From: an uncultured bacterium
Lineage (GTDB): Bacteria; Planctomycetota; GCA-002687715
NCBI GenBank assembly: GCA_902826835.1
Contig: CADEGH010000010.1
Location: forward strand, 89,018 to 153,017
Direction: 5' to 3'
Length of the DNA stretch: 64,000 nucleotides
How positions within the stretch are numbered: position 1 is the first letter of the stretch; every line of letters starts with the position of its first letter. The notes beneath the pieces were generated by a model, which was given only the letters and a program-made list of their open reading frames with translations, did not search any database and was not told where the DNA came from. Both the position numbers and the translations under genes were made by a program. Of the stretch, positions 44,543 to 54,102 are shown one piece after another.

Positions 44543-47005
44543 TCAGCGCGCGGCGTTCCAACTCGCGAGCACACTGACCGCGGCCGCGCGCACACTCTCG
44601 GCCGGATCCTCGGCCGCTTCGAGAACGAGGGGAAGCGCGCTCAGTTCGCGGAGCGCCCCGAGGGTCAAAACCCCGACCCGACGCTTCTCGGGATCTTGGT
44701 CTTTCATCCAAGCGCGGGCCTTTTCGAGCGAGGCCCTTTTTGCTTCCGCCTCGATTCCGAAGTGCGCCCGGAGATCTTCTTGGGTGCGAATCGTGATCAA
44801 AGCGTCTTGGGCCGCATCACGCACCCCCGCCCGCGGATGGTCCAAGGCGCGTACGAGCTTTGGGGCGGCCTCGTAGAGTCGCTCGGCGACGACCGTCCGG
44901 ATCACCGTCACCAACGTTCCTTCCGGTGCCTCGCAGTCGAGCATTCGGTGGAGCCAACGGTGCCAGTCCGGCTTGGCCGTGACCTGCGCCGCCTCCATCA
45001 CCGTGGCTTCGTCGATCAGGGCGGGGTCGAGGGACGCGAGGAACTTGCCGTAGAATTCCGGCGCAATTTCCAGGCGGCGGTCGCCGAAGCGGCGACTGTT
45101 GCTGCTCAGGACGCCGGCGGCCGCACCCAATTCACCGGCCAAGGTCCGCCAGCTCTCGAGGCAGTTCTCTCCGAGTGCCCGGTAGAGGGGCGCCGCGAGA
45201 TCTTGCGGCGACAGTTGGGACTCGCCTGCCAATGCGAGCAGCACCGGAGCCGCGGCTTTGCCATCGAGTTCCGCGATGAGATCGAGTGCACTCCTCCGTT
45301 CCTCGTCCGCTTTGGACTTCTTGGCGTACCTCAGGAGCGCGGGAGTCGCGGCCTTCCAACGAAAGCGACCAAACAGACTGAGCGGGACTCTCATTCCCGG
45401 GTCGGCGAAGTCGGTGAGAAGGGCGGAGGGCATCTCCGCGGGGAGGGGCTCCGGGAGGGACGTCTTGGTCGAGAGAAGCGCCTGATAAGCCGCCATGCGC
45501 ACTTCCGACGACTTGCTCTCCGCGTGTCTCCAGTAGAGGTCGAAAGCATCGACTCCGCGATGAGTGCAGAGGCTGATCCATTCGAAGAGGCCTGCCCAGT
45601 CGGCAATGACCTCGAGTCCGCGGCGTCCGGTCGCATTCCAGGCCGCGAGGTCCGCGGCGGATTTCCGCGCACGAATCGAGGATGCCACGGCCCGACGCAC
45701 ATCATTTCTCTGCCCGGTCGAAAGAGGACATTGGTCGAGCCCCACGAGTCTGAAGAGCTCGAGTTCTTGGTCGGGGCCCAGTCGCGGGGAAGACATCACG
45801 GGCTCGATGCACTGCGGCAACGGATTGGCCTCGTCTTGATGCGGCAACGCGCCCGTGGCCCAGTCGGCAAGAACCCGGAACGTAGCTTCCCGCGTCGTCG
45901 CGTCAGGCTGAACGCACGGTTGATTCAAGAGGATGGCGCCGGTGACACGTTCCAATGGCACGGCTCGCTGGCAGAGGGTGAGCCCCGCCTCCCGGAACAC
46001 GGTGGCGAGTCGGTCTTTGGTGCTCGGCGGCAATTCCGTCGCGGCGAGGGATCCCAGGATCGACTGACGGTTGCTCCACAGCCGGGAGGCCGTCGCGGCG
46101 GCGGGGTCGGTGGCGAGCCGCCTCGAAAGGCCATTTGTCAACGGCGCGACCAGATTGGGAGGTACGGGATTCATGAACTTCCACAGCGATTGCAGCACCT
46201 CCGCGCCGCCTCTGTCCTGCGCCGATTCGACCAACGCCACGAAACGATCGGCAAGCGCTGCCGATCGGCAGGCGGTGGCGATGTTGATCAGCCGAGTTGC
46301 CGCCTCGCGGCGGGCGCTCGTTTCGTGATTCGTCAAGGCCGCATCGATGGCCCCGAGAAGTGGGAGTCCGACCGGCACGCGCTCGATCGCCCGGAGGATC
46401 GATCCGCCACATTGAACCTGGGGATCCGACAGCGCCTTGATGACCACCGGCATGGCCTTGTCGGCGTGATTTCCGAGTCCGTTGAGGAGCCACGGCGTGG
46501 CGTCAATGGGCTGCTTGCGAAGGTATGCGAGGATCGCCTCTTCTGCGGTTGCTCCGAGGGCCAGGAGGTCTCGGACTGCCTCGTGGGATGCGGGCACCGG
46601 AGTGTTGGCGAGGCGGAGCAAGTTCTCGATCCGCTGCTCCTGCGAAATCGAGGCCCCGCCGTCGAGAGACTTCTGCAGGGCCCCGAGTTCTGCATTCTTC
46701 GGGTCGAAGGTGGACGCCTGGGCGAGCAGTGTTTTCGCCTCTTCTTTCCGGTCGAGCCGAAGCAGACAGCGGGCAGCGCCTACGCACGCCCGGGCGGCCA
46801 GGGACTTTTCCGTGGCCGACGCGGATTCGGCCGCCTGCTTGTAGTTGGCCGCCGCAGCCGCGAAGTCGCGCAGGGCGGTCTCCTGGTAGTAGGCGTGGAA
46901 GAACTGCGCTTCGGCGCCGCTCTTCGGGTCGGTTTGGGCGATCGTGGTCGGCGCGAGCGCGCCGAGCCAAAGGGCGAGAGGGATGATCCAGTGTCTCGGG
47001 TGCAT
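44543..47005 (-). CDS. Exported HEAT-repeat protein
   Basis: This 820-residue protein has a signal peptide (TTIAQ, residue about 24), a TPR-like segment near residue 40-110, then many degenerate HEAT repeats across its length, including LVRALDHPRAGVRDAAQDAL near the C-terminus. No catalytic motif is seen. It lies 98 bases downstream of the response regulator gene on the same strand and may be its output. A direct repeat in the gap suggests response-regulator control. ATG 47005 is chosen for the signal peptide. Confidence 0.78.
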   Translation of the reverse strand: MHPRHWIIPLALWLGALAPTTIAQTDPKSGAEAQFFHAYYQETALRDFAAAAANYKQAAESASATEKSLAARACVGAARCLLRLDRKEEAKTLLAQASTFDPKNAELGALQKSLDGGASISQEQRIENLLRLANTPVPASHEAVRDLLALGATAEEAILAYLRKQPIDATPWLLNGLGNHADKAMPVVIKALSDPQVQCGGSILRAIERVPVGLPLLGAIDAALTNHETSARREAATRLINIATACRSAALADRFVALVESAQDRGGAEVLQSLWKFMNPVPPNLVAPLTNGLSRRLATDPAAATASRLWSNRQSILGSLAATELPPSTKDRLATVFREAGLTLCQRAVPLERVTGAILLNQPCVQPDATTREATFRVLADWATGALPHQDEANPLPQCIEPVMSSPRLGPDQELELFRLVGLDQCPLSTGQRNDVRRAVASSIRARKSAADLAAWNATGRRGLEVIADWAGLFEWISLCTHRGVDAFDLYWRHAESKSSEVRMAAYQALLSTKTSLPEPLPAEMPSALLTDFADPGMRVPLSLFGRFRWKAATPALLRYAKKSKADEERRSALDLIAELDGKAAAPVLLALAGESQLSPQDLAAPLYRALGENCLESWRTLAGELGAAAGVLSSNSRRFGDRRLEIAPEFYGKFLASLDPALIDEATVMEAAQVTAKPDWHRWLHRMLDCEAPEGTLVTVIRTVVAERLYEAAPKLVRALDHPRAGVRDAAQDALITIRTQEDLRAHFGIEAEAKRASLEKARAWMKDQDPEKRRVGVLTLGALRELSALPLVLEAAEDPAESVRAAAVSVLASWNAAR

Positions 47006-47073
47006 GTGAATCCTCGGTTGGGGTTCGCTCCTCCCCATTCGACGCGATCCGCCGCGAAACGCCGATCCCGGAG

Positions 47074-47095
47074 TTGTCCCGAAGTCGTCCCGATC
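47074..47095. promoter_or_regulatory. Tandem direct repeat, candidate OmpR-type operator
   Basis: TTGTCCCGAAG followed directly by TCGTCCCGATC gives two copies of GTCCCGA at an 11-base period, matching how OmpR/PhoB-type regulators bind direct repeats. It lies 69 to 90 bases upstream of the 820-residue HEAT gene. A related TTGTCCCG lies in front of the kinase gene. Confidence 0.45.
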
Positions 47096-47103
47096 CTCGG
47101 CGG

Positions 47104-47817
47104 TCAGAGATCCAAGCGGTATCCGATGCCGTGCACGGTGACGAGATACCGCGGCAGTTCGGGGTCGACCTCGATCTTCTTGCGCAGGCGCGCGATGTGG
47201 TTGTCGAGGGTGCGCGTGGTGACGTAGCGGTCCAGGCCCCACAGGTCGCGGAGGAGATCGCGGCGTTCGACCGCCTGCCCCTGGCGAGCGGCGAGGTAGC
47301 GCAAGATTTCGATTTCGATGGGAGTGAGTTCGCGGCGTTCCTGCCCCAGGATCGCGAGCCGGGCCACCGGGTCGACCAAAGCCGGACCCAACTGCCAGCC
47401 ACGCGCGGGAGCCTCCGATTTGCCGGCCGAAGTCGGGCTCGGCTCGGAACCTCGGGACCGCCGCAGGACCGCCTCGATGCGGGCCATCAGTTGGGCCAGG
47501 CCGAAGGGTTTTGGCAGGTAATCGTCGGCGCCGAGTTTGAGTCCCATGACGATGTCGGCTTCGGTGCCTCGGGCGGTGAGCGCGATGATTGCCACCGGCG
47601 ACCCTCTGGCGCGTACTTCGCGGAGGAGATCGAGTCCGCTGCCGTCGGGGAGCGCGAGATCGAGAAGAACCAGATCCGGCGGTTTCTCCGCGAGACGCTC
47701 GCGAGCCGTGGCCAAGGTCGCGGCACGGTCCACTCCGTACCCCTCCTGCTCGAGATTGAAGCGCAGGCCGAGTGCCAGATCTTCGTCGTCTTCGACCAGC
47801 AGGAGTTTGGCTTTCAT
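47104..47817 (-). CDS. OmpR-family response regulator
   Basis: This 237-residue protein has a CheY-like receiver with the acidic pair ED at E9/D10 and the phospho-acceptor D53 in LLDLALPDG. T80 and K102 are conserved (TARGTEADI, LPKPFG). A winged-helix DNA-binding domain follows with LTPIEIEILRYLA and VTTRTLDNHIARLRKKI, as in OmpR/PhoB. The ATG overlaps the upstream kinase stop (ATGA), so kinase and regulator are co-translated. Confidence 0.95.
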   Translation of the reverse strand: MKAKLLLVEDDEDLALGLRFNLEQEGYGVDRAATLATARERLAEKPPDLVLLDLALPDGSGLDLLREVRARGSPVAIIALTARGTEADIVMGLKLGADDYLPKPFGLAQLMARIEAVLRRSRGSEPSPTSAGKSEAPARGWQLGPALVDPVARLAILGQERRELTPIEIEILRYLAARQGQAVERRDLLRDLWGLDRYVTTRTLDNHIARLRKKIEVDPELPRYLVTVHGIGYRLDL

Positions 47818-49598
47818 GAGGAAGCCTCGGCCTCGGGGATTTCGAGGTGCACAACCGTACCGCCTCCGGTGGCAGGGCTCGTCCTGACTCTTCCTCCCTG
47901 CGAGGTCGCCACTGCCCGGACCAGCGCGAGACCGAGGCCAATCCCTCCCGGCTTCGCGCCGGGTCCACGCACGAATTTATCGAAGACGCGGTCCCCTAGG
48001 TCGGCGGGCATGCCCGCGCCGCGATCTTCGACGTCCAAGCAGACCATTCGCCCTTCGCGATGGAGGCGGAGGAGAAGGAGACCCCCGTCCGCCGCGTGAT
48101 GGCGGACGTTTTCGACCAGGTTTTGGATCGCGCCCTTCAAGGCCTCGGGATCCCCGAGAACTCTGAAACCAGCGGGGAGAGGAAGTCCGTTCACGGAGAT
48201 CTTGGCCTGCTGGAGGAGCAGATCGTGAGCCTCGACCACTTCGGAGGCGAGATCTCCCAAATCCACGGGGTGGCGTTGGGCGGGCGCTGCGGCTGTCTCC
48301 GAACGGCTCAGGTCGAGCACGGTCTCGATCCGTCGGGACAGCGATTCGGCATCGCGCGCGGCTACGCTCGCAAAAGCCCGCGCTTCCGCGGGGTCGGCGA
48401 CGCGGCCCTGTGCGAGGGTTTCGGCATAAAGGCGGATGCGCGCAAGGGGAGTGCGGAGGTCGTGGCCGACTTGGGTCAAGAACTGGGTCCGTTCGCGCTC
48501 GGCGCGGATGCGACTCCGGGTGGCCCGAATGCCAAGTACGGCCGCCATGCCTCCCCCAATGAGCAGCGTGGACGCGGCCACCAGGATGAATTGGCGGCGG
48601 CGTGATCGTTCGGCCCCCCATTCCTCCGGGGGCGATTCCGCGATGACGAGCACTCCGGGAATGGCAGTAGGCATCGGCACCATGAGGTGGTCCGCCGAAG
48701 TCGATACCGCGGAAGCCGCGTCCGAGAGCCTCAAGTGAGGCGGGAAGGAAGGGATCGGGCTCGAGCCGAAGACTACGCCTCCGTCGTCTCCGGAACCCCA
48801 CGCCAGGATCCGGTTCTCGAGCAACTGGCATCCTTGGCTGGTACGTTTCTCATTGCGCCACCACTCGAAGTCGGACTGAACGCGGGCGATCCGGCTTGCC
48901 TGAGCGTCGAAATCGGGAAGGGCCGCCGGATGGATGCGCTGGAGCCAATAGCGAGCTTCCTCGCTGGCCGCGCCTCCCGCCAGGGTTTGGAGAAGGGGAG
49001 TGAGTCTATCCGAGGGGCAGGGAAGGGCGTCCTCCGCGAGCGACAGGGCCTCGATCGTGAGCGCGATTTCCTCGGGCATCGAGAGCCAGGCGGACGTGGC
49101 CAGACGCTGGACTGCGGCACGGTCGCCCCGAGCGCGGGCGTGGGCCGCGAGCCGGTGAAGCGCCGCGAGTCGGGTGGCGGGGTGGCGCTCGGGTGCCCTG
49201 GCCTGACCCCAAAGATCCAGGGCGAGCTGCCCGTTCGCGCCTTGGACGCGGGACTCGCGATCTCCCTGCTCGAGATAGAAGTGGCCTTCGGGATCTGAAG
49301 ATTTGCTGTCCGCGATCGAGCTCAACTGCTGAGGGCAGACGGGAGCGGCCAGTGTCCCGCCCTTGGAAACTGCGAACCAGGGCTCGGTGGCGCGCGCCTG
49401 GGCGAAAGCCGCGTCGAGACTGGCCTGGATTTCCCGAGCCAGGCCCTTCGCCTCGGCGTCCAGGCGGCTTCGGAAGAGCTCTCGCACCGCGTCCGCATCT
49501 GAATCGAGGGTCCGTACCACCAGAAAAGCGCCGGCCGAGAGGGCCAGAGCTCCGAGGAGGGCCGGGAGTCCGATGCGGATAGGGATCGAGCGGGGCAT
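47814..49598 (-). CDS. Sensor histidine kinase
   Basis: This 594-residue sensor kinase has an N-terminal membrane helix (about 8-28), a 300-residue periplasmic sensor of no recognised family, a second membrane helix (about 336-356), then a HisKA dimerisation domain with H379 in QVGHDLRTPLARIRLY. The HATPase_c domain carries VENVRHHA, DRGAGMP and GGIGLGLALV. The stop overlaps the start of the response regulator, which it should phosphorylate. The long sensor domain differs from common families and its ligand is unknown. Confidence 0.93.
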   Translation of the reverse strand: MPRSIPIRIGLPALLGALALSAGAFLVVRTLDSDADAVRELFRSRLDAEAKGLAREIQASLDAAFAQARATEPWFAVSKGGTLAAPVCPQQLSSIADSKSSDPEGHFYLEQGDRESRVQGANGQLALDLWGQARAPERHPATRLAALHRLAAHARARGDRAAVQRLATSAWLSMPEEIALTIEALSLAEDALPCPSDRLTPLLQTLAGGAASEEARYWLQRIHPAALPDFDAQASRIARVQSDFEWWRNEKRTSQGCQLLENRILAWGSGDDGGVVFGSSPIPSFPPHLRLSDAASAVSTSADHLMVPMPTAIPGVLVIAESPPEEWGAERSRRRQFILVAASTLLIGGGMAAVLGIRATRSRIRAERERTQFLTQVGHDLRTPLARIRLYAETLAQGRVADPAEARAFASVAARDAESLSRRIETVLDLSRSETAAAPAQRHPVDLGDLASEVVEAHDLLLQQAKISVNGLPLPAGFRVLGDPEALKGAIQNLVENVRHHAADGGLLLLRLHREGRMVCLDVEDRGAGMPADLGDRVFDKFVRGPGAKPGGIGLGLALVRAVATSQGGRVRTSPATGGGTVVHLEIPEAEASS

Positions 49599-49640
49599 GA
49601 GGAGGGCTGGTCGGGATAGTACGAGTTCAGTCGTGGCGCC

Positions 49641-49662
49641 CTGTATCGGACTTGTCCCGCAA
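49641..49662. promoter_or_regulatory. Half-matching direct repeat upstream of kinase
   Basis: CTGTATCGGAC and TTGTCCCGCAA are adjacent 11-base units with matching T, G, T, C, G and A positions. TTGTCCCG is identical to the first eight bases of the repeat upstream of the HEAT gene. The position, 42 bases upstream of the kinase start and 101 bases upstream of the divergent secreted-protein gene, suggests autoregulation. Confidence 0.4.
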
Positions 49663-49762
49663 TCTCGACTCCCGTGTGGCCAGGACTTCACCTGCGTGGC
49701 GAAGGCCCCTATGATGACGGAAGCCCGCAAGGGCTGGATTCCCCTCTGCTTTGAGACTTGCC

Positions 49763-51403
49763 ATGCGCTGTGTTGCCTGGACGCTGTGTGTCGTTGTCCT
49801 CTCGGTCATCGCCCGAGGCCAAACCACGGTCACGATTGGAACCGGAGTTTTGAATAACGCTCCGACGACTTATCCGTCGCCCTACGGAAACGCGTTCAAC
49901 GGGGCGAAACACCAGTTTCTGATCCGGGCTACCGAGCTCATTGCCAACGGGATGCCGGCCGGAGGGGCCGCCATCACGAGTGTCGCTTGGAACGTCGCCC
50001 AGGTCTTCGGCCAAGCTCCGCCAAACTTTCAGATTAGCCTCGGCCACACCACCGCCACGACACTCTCGGGCGGATACGCGACCGGCCTGACCCCCGTGTT
50101 CGGACCGGTGCCGCACACGCCGGTGGTGGGCTGGAACACTCACGTGCTGACGGGGAGCTTCGTGTGGAACGGCACGAGCAACCTCGTCGTGGAGACGTGC
50201 TTCGAAACCACCAGCAGCTCCATCAACTGCCTGATGTTCAATTCGAATGTCGGCTTTCAGGCAACGCGATACGAGGCGACGAACACGCCGGGAGTTTGTT
50301 CGGCCACCACGAGCTTGGGCGTGTTGATTCAGCGGCCGAACACCCGCTTCACGGTCCTTCCTCCCACCCCGCCTTGGCAGACCAATCGACCCGGCTCCTC
50401 GCTCAGCTTCGACGGCAATCTGTCGACCGGGTTCGCAAAGGCGACGGTCACGCGATGCGGCGGGAACATCCTGAGCGTCGCGTTCGGAACCAACGCTCCG
50501 GCCTCTCTCGCCGAAGTCGCACTGTCGTTCGCACCGACGGTTGCGCTCGGCGCCGGAGCGACTCCCTTGGGCTCCCAGATCATCAATTTGAACCTGGGAG
50601 CGCCGGGCTTCAGCTTTTTGAACGGCGGCGCCGGGCCACTCTTTTTGCCCGCGTTCGGAAATCTCACCCTGCCTCTGTCGGTGCCCATGGCTAATCTCAC
50701 GTTGGCGGCGCAGCAGGTGGTGATCGACGGAAGCATGCCGGATGGCTACAGCTTGAGCCAGGCCGCCGAGCTCCTTGCCACCACCGGCTCGGTGCTGAAT
50801 GGACCGACCGGCGACGATTCTTTCCTCACCGTGAATCTCACGAACACCACTCCGTTTTGCGGGCCCGGCATGTTGCCCTTCTTCGGCACTGCCTACACGG
50901 AAATGCACGTGAGCTCGAATGGGAAAGTGATCTTTGGAACGCCCAACATCAACTTTGCTCCCGCCGTGGCGACGGCGATGACCGATAGCCCGGCCGTCGT
51001 GGTGTGGAACGATCTTGATCCTTCGGTGGCAGGGACCATCGTGACGAGCCGTCCCAATCCGAACCAAGTCCGGGTGCAATTCACCGGCGTCCGGTATTTC
51101 GCGACGCTCACCGCCAATACTTTCGCGTTCGTGTTCGATACCAACGGGACGGTCGCCATCGACGGCTTGATGGGAGTGATGCCCCTGAATGTGGTCCAAA
51201 TGGTGGGCATCAGCGCGGGGTCATTGGGGGCGACCGATCCGGGTGCGACGGCCTTTTCGCTCGGGGGACCGAACATCGGTCCGGCCGGCTTGGGCATGAT
51301 CTACGCCCTGGGCAACGCCGGGAGCCTCACCCCCGGCCTCAATCAATTGGTGTTCACGCCGAGTGGCGTCAACCCGGGGAATTACGACTGGGCGGGCTTC
51401 TGA
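49763..51403 (+). CDS. Secreted protein of unknown fold
   Basis: This 546-residue protein has a signal peptide (VVVLSVIARGQ) and long Ser/Thr/Asn/Gly-rich beta-like segments. It carries repeated NT and NG motifs, VWNDLDPSVAG, and a terminal NPGNYDWAGF. The second half resembles a nidogen-like or lectin-like arrangement (FCGPGMLPFFGTAY, VRVQFTGVRYF), but I cannot assign it. The ATG at 49763 gives a clean signal peptide; TTG at 49751 would add four residues. It is divergent from the kinase gene and shares its upstream region with it. Confidence 0.75.
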   Translation: MRCVAWTLCVVVLSVIARGQTTVTIGTGVLNNAPTTYPSPYGNAFNGAKHQFLIRATELIANGMPAGGAAITSVAWNVAQVFGQAPPNFQISLGHTTATTLSGGYATGLTPVFGPVPHTPVVGWNTHVLTGSFVWNGTSNLVVETCFETTSSSINCLMFNSNVGFQATRYEATNTPGVCSATTSLGVLIQRPNTRFTVLPPTPPWQTNRPGSSLSFDGNLSTGFAKATVTRCGGNILSVAFGTNAPASLAEVALSFAPTVALGAGATPLGSQIINLNLGAPGFSFLNGGAGPLFLPAFGNLTLPLSVPMANLTLAAQQVVIDGSMPDGYSLSQAAELLATTGSVLNGPTGDDSFLTVNLTNTTPFCGPGMLPFFGTAYTEMHVSSNGKVIFGTPNINFAPAVATAMTDSPAVVVWNDLDPSVAGTIVTSRPNPNQVRVQFTGVRYFATLTANTFAFVFDTNGTVAIDGLMGVMPLNVVQMVGISAGSLGATDPGATAFSLGGPNIGPAGLGMIYALGNAGSLTPGLNQLVFTPSGVNPGNYDWAGF

Positions 51404-51441
51404 AGGGAGCGGGGGACCCAACGCGCGGGCGGGAGGGGTCA

Positions 51442-52731
51442 TCAACGAAACTTGACTGGGATGATCTGGAAAGTCGGCCGCAGGCGTTCGCCGGTGCGAC
51501 GAACCTCTCTCAGGATGGTCTCGGCGCTTGCCGTAGCTTCGCCTTCGAAGTGCTTCCGGGCGCCAGTGACCACGGTCACTTTGGTGCCTGGCGCAACGTG
51601 CGGGGCGCGCAGGAATAGACTCGCCTCCAAGACTCCTTCGCCGGCGACTTCGATGCGCAGGGCGCCGGACTTGACCTCGACGCTCGCCTGACTCCGCAGC
51701 GTGACCACGGCCTTCTCGTAGGCCTTGATGGTGAGTCGGCGCTGCTCGTCATGGGAGGCGGTGGCGGGGACGGGAACGCGGGGAGGCACTTTGACCCTGC
51801 TTTCGTCAATCTTGTCGAAGCGCAGGACGGGCGATTCGACCGCAACGCCATCGGCCCACAGCGCGGTGGAATACCGCGATGCCAAGAGGGCGGGAGGATT
51901 GGCCGCGACCGCCGCGAAGTCCGTCACGATAGTTTCTGAACCACGCAGCGGGTACGTGTGACCTTGGTCGAGATCCAGGATCAAACGTGCGTCCAGTTTC
52001 AAGCTGGGCGCGCGCTTCTCCGCCTCCCGCAGGTTCCAGACGAGTTCGGGGTCGTCCCGCCCGCCGCAGTAGAACCGGACGAGAGTTCCGGACAGGTTCT
52101 TGAACAGGCGGAAGTGCGTGCGCCGTGGGCCCCCGCCGATCGGGGCGATCGCGCGCACGGATCCCGGCCGGTGCACCGCGGTATCGGAAGCGGCATGGGC
52201 GGCCCACGAAAACCCCGTGAGCCAGATGCGCTCGGGATCACCGTTCAATCGATGGCAGGCATCGCGCGCCACTTTGAGGAATGCGTCGCGCCCTTCGTCG
52301 CTGAACTCGGGAGGATTGAATTTGGGAACCCAGACCTGGATGTACCCCACCACAGGATTGAAATTCTGCGCGAACACGCCCCCGCTGATGTTCATCACGA
52401 GGGGCAGGGCCTCGGTTTGGTGGGAGTGGCCGGGTGGGGTCGCGTAGTGCACTTCCAGGTGAAGTGGACCCGCAGGCAGACGGTAGGTCCCACTCGCCGC
52501 CCATGCTCCGGTCGGCTTCACGGGGAGAGTTTTCATCAGTTCGACCGCGGAGATCCCTGGATCGGCCAGGATTGACCGGAGTTGCGCTTCGGCCGCGGAG
52601 GGATCCGGCTCGGAGAGAAAAAGCTCGACCGCCGCGCTTGCGCCTTGGCTGAAGCCAATGGGAAGGACACCCAGCGCGAGCGCCGCAGTCAGAAGGTGCG
52701 GTGACACACCTTTCGTCCGGATTCGTTGCAC
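51442..52731 (-). CDS. Exported alpha/beta hydrolase, PHB-depolymerase-like
   Basis: This 429-residue protein has a signal peptide (GASAAV, near residue 33) and a region resembling the esterase/PHB depolymerase fold: LVMNISGG oxyanion strand, WLTGFSWAAHAASDTA with the nucleophile S175, then ILDLDQGHTYP carrying the candidate catalytic histidine. The nucleophile elbow reads G-x-S-x-A, not the usual GxSxG, which occurs in some esterases. The C-terminal 130 residues look like an all-beta accessory domain. The GTG start has GGGAG upstream. Likely substrates are polyester or ester bonds outside the cytoplasm. Confidence 0.75.
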   Translation of the reverse strand: MQRIRTKGVSPHLLTAALALGVLPIGFSQGASAAVELFLSEPDPSAAEAQLRSILADPGISAVELMKTLPVKPTGAWAASGTYRLPAGPLHLEVHYATPPGHSHQTEALPLVMNISGGVFAQNFNPVVGYIQVWVPKFNPPEFSDEGRDAFLKVARDACHRLNGDPERIWLTGFSWAAHAASDTAVHRPGSVRAIAPIGGGPRRTHFRLFKNLSGTLVRFYCGGRDDPELVWNLREAEKRAPSLKLDARLILDLDQGHTYPLRGSETIVTDFAAVAANPPALLASRYSTALWADGVAVESPVLRFDKIDESRVKVPPRVPVPATASHDEQRRLTIKAYEKAVVTLRSQASVEVKSGALRIEVAGEGVLEASLFLRAPHVAPGTKVTVVTGARKHFEGEATASAETILREVRRTGERLRPTFQIIPVKFR

Positions 52732-53017
52732 GGAGACTCCCGATGTGGCGGGGTGGGGAGGCCAGGCGGCCTCAGTGTTCCCCTCAGACTACGGGTTCTG
52801 GCTCGTTGGGTTGGCCGCCCAGGGCTCGAGATGGTTGGGAAGGCGCGGCGCGGACTCGTCCCGGGTTGGCGTCGCTCTCAAGGCCTCCCGCGCCGTGAAT
52901 GCGGAGGGGGGCGCGGGCTCGCCGGAGTTCGCGCCTCCCCGGTCCGAGCGGGGCGCAAGATTCTAATCTCCCGTTTTGGCCCGCATCGCTGCTAAGTTCG
53001 AGGTTCCGAGAAGTCGT
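52732..53017. promoter_or_regulatory. Divergent promoter region upstream of manC
   Basis: This 286-base gap between the divergent hydrolase and manC genes has no coding sequence. It holds GGGGCGCAAGATTCT at 52950-52964, followed by TTCTAATC. The same 15-mer occurs at 58168-58182 upstream of the cold-shock gene. Confidence 0.4.
52950..52964 (+). repeat. 15-mer repeated upstream of manC and csp
   Basis: GGGGCGCAAGATTCT, copy one of two; the other is at 58168-58182. Both lie in plus-strand upstream regions. The shared position suggests a promoter-proximal or regulator-binding element. Confidence 0.45.
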
Positions 53018-54088
53018 ATGCATCAGAGTCGCATGGTGGCGGTGATCATGGCGGGTGGCGGAGGAACTCGGTTCTGGCCGCGCAGCCGCAAGAATTTGCC
53101 CAAGCAATTCCTGTCGTTTGACGGAACGAAGTCGCTGCTGGAGCAGACGGTCGATCGCCTTCGACCCATCCTGCCCCCGGAGCGAATCTTGATAGTGACC
53201 GGGGCGGAGCACGCGGATTTGGCGGCCGAACACGCCCGCTTACCCAGGAGTTCGGTGATCGGCGAACCTGCGGGGCGGGACACCGCGGCGTGCATCGCCC
53301 TTGGGGCCCGTCTCGCGCAGGGTCTTGCCGACGATCCGGTGATGCTGGTGCTCTCGGCTGACCACCTGATTCACCCCGTCGAGATGTTCCAGGCCACCCT
53401 GCTCCGCGCGGCGGAAATCGCGGATCGCTACCGATCGCTCGTCTCCATCGGAATTCGTCCCGATCGTCCGGCGACGGGGTACGGATACATCGAGATCGGA
53501 GCGCGCATCGACGACGCCGAGCCGTCGGCCTTCCAAACCAAGAGCTTCCGCGAAAAACCCGATCTGGAGACCGCACGAAGGCTGATCCTCGGCGGCAATT
53601 TCCTGTGGAACAGCGGGATGTTCGCCTTCCGTACCGACACGATCCGGGCAGCGTTGGCGGAACATTTGCCGGAGATGGAGGCCGCCTTGGATAGGCTGAG
53701 CGATCCTCGCCGTGCCGCCGATTTGGCGCGGGTCTATCCGGAGTTGCCCAAGATCTCGATCGACTACGGAATCATGGAGCGGGCCTCGAACCGCATGGTC
53801 GTCGAGGGACGCTTCGAATGGGACGACCTCGGGACCTTTGAGGCGGTGGCCCGGCACGCCAATCGCCAAGGCGACCACAATCTGTACCGGGGGGAGGCGG
53901 TGGTCCACGAGGCCAAGGGCGTCTTGGTCGACAACGATGCCCCCGGGCTCGTCGTGGTGAGTGGCCTCGACGATGTGTTGGTGGTGCGCACGAAAGATGC
54001 CGTCCTCGTCCTGCCGCGCCGGGATGCCGAACGCGTGAAGGACGTCGTCAAAGAACTGAAGGCGCGCGGACTCGAGCGTTACCTCTGA
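53018..54088 (+). CDS. manC: Mannose-1-phosphate guanylyltransferase
   Basis: This 356-residue enzyme contains the nucleotidyltransferase motif AGGGGTRFWPRSR at about residues 12-24, followed by NLPKQF. The active-site segments VLSADHLI, FREKPD and NSGMFAF are also present, with a C-terminal beta region. It produces GDP-mannose from mannose-1-phosphate and GTP, supplying GDP-sugars for glycans. It lacks the C-terminal phosphomannose isomerase domain of bifunctional AlgA/ManC. The ATG at 53018 is chosen for length; a second ATG at 53033 gives five fewer residues. Confidence 0.9.
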   Translation: MHQSRMVAVIMAGGGGTRFWPRSRKNLPKQFLSFDGTKSLLEQTVDRLRPILPPERILIVTGAEHADLAAEHARLPRSSVIGEPAGRDTAACIALGARLAQGLADDPVMLVLSADHLIHPVEMFQATLLRAAEIADRYRSLVSIGIRPDRPATGYGYIEIGARIDDAEPSAFQTKSFREKPDLETARRLILGGNFLWNSGMFAFRTDTIRAALAEHLPEMEAALDRLSDPRRAADLARVYPELPKISIDYGIMERASNRMVVEGRFEWDDLGTFEAVARHANRQGDHNLYRGEAVVHEAKGVLVDNDAPGLVVVSGLDDVLVVRTKDAVLVLPRRDAERVKDVVKELKARGLERYL

Positions 54089-54102
54089 GCGAGACCGGGG
54101 GC

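Noticed and set aside
44696..47227. An 843-codon plus-strand frame opposite the HEAT gene
   Set aside because: It lacks any family signature, is arginine-rich and overlaps a signal-peptide gene on the other strand.
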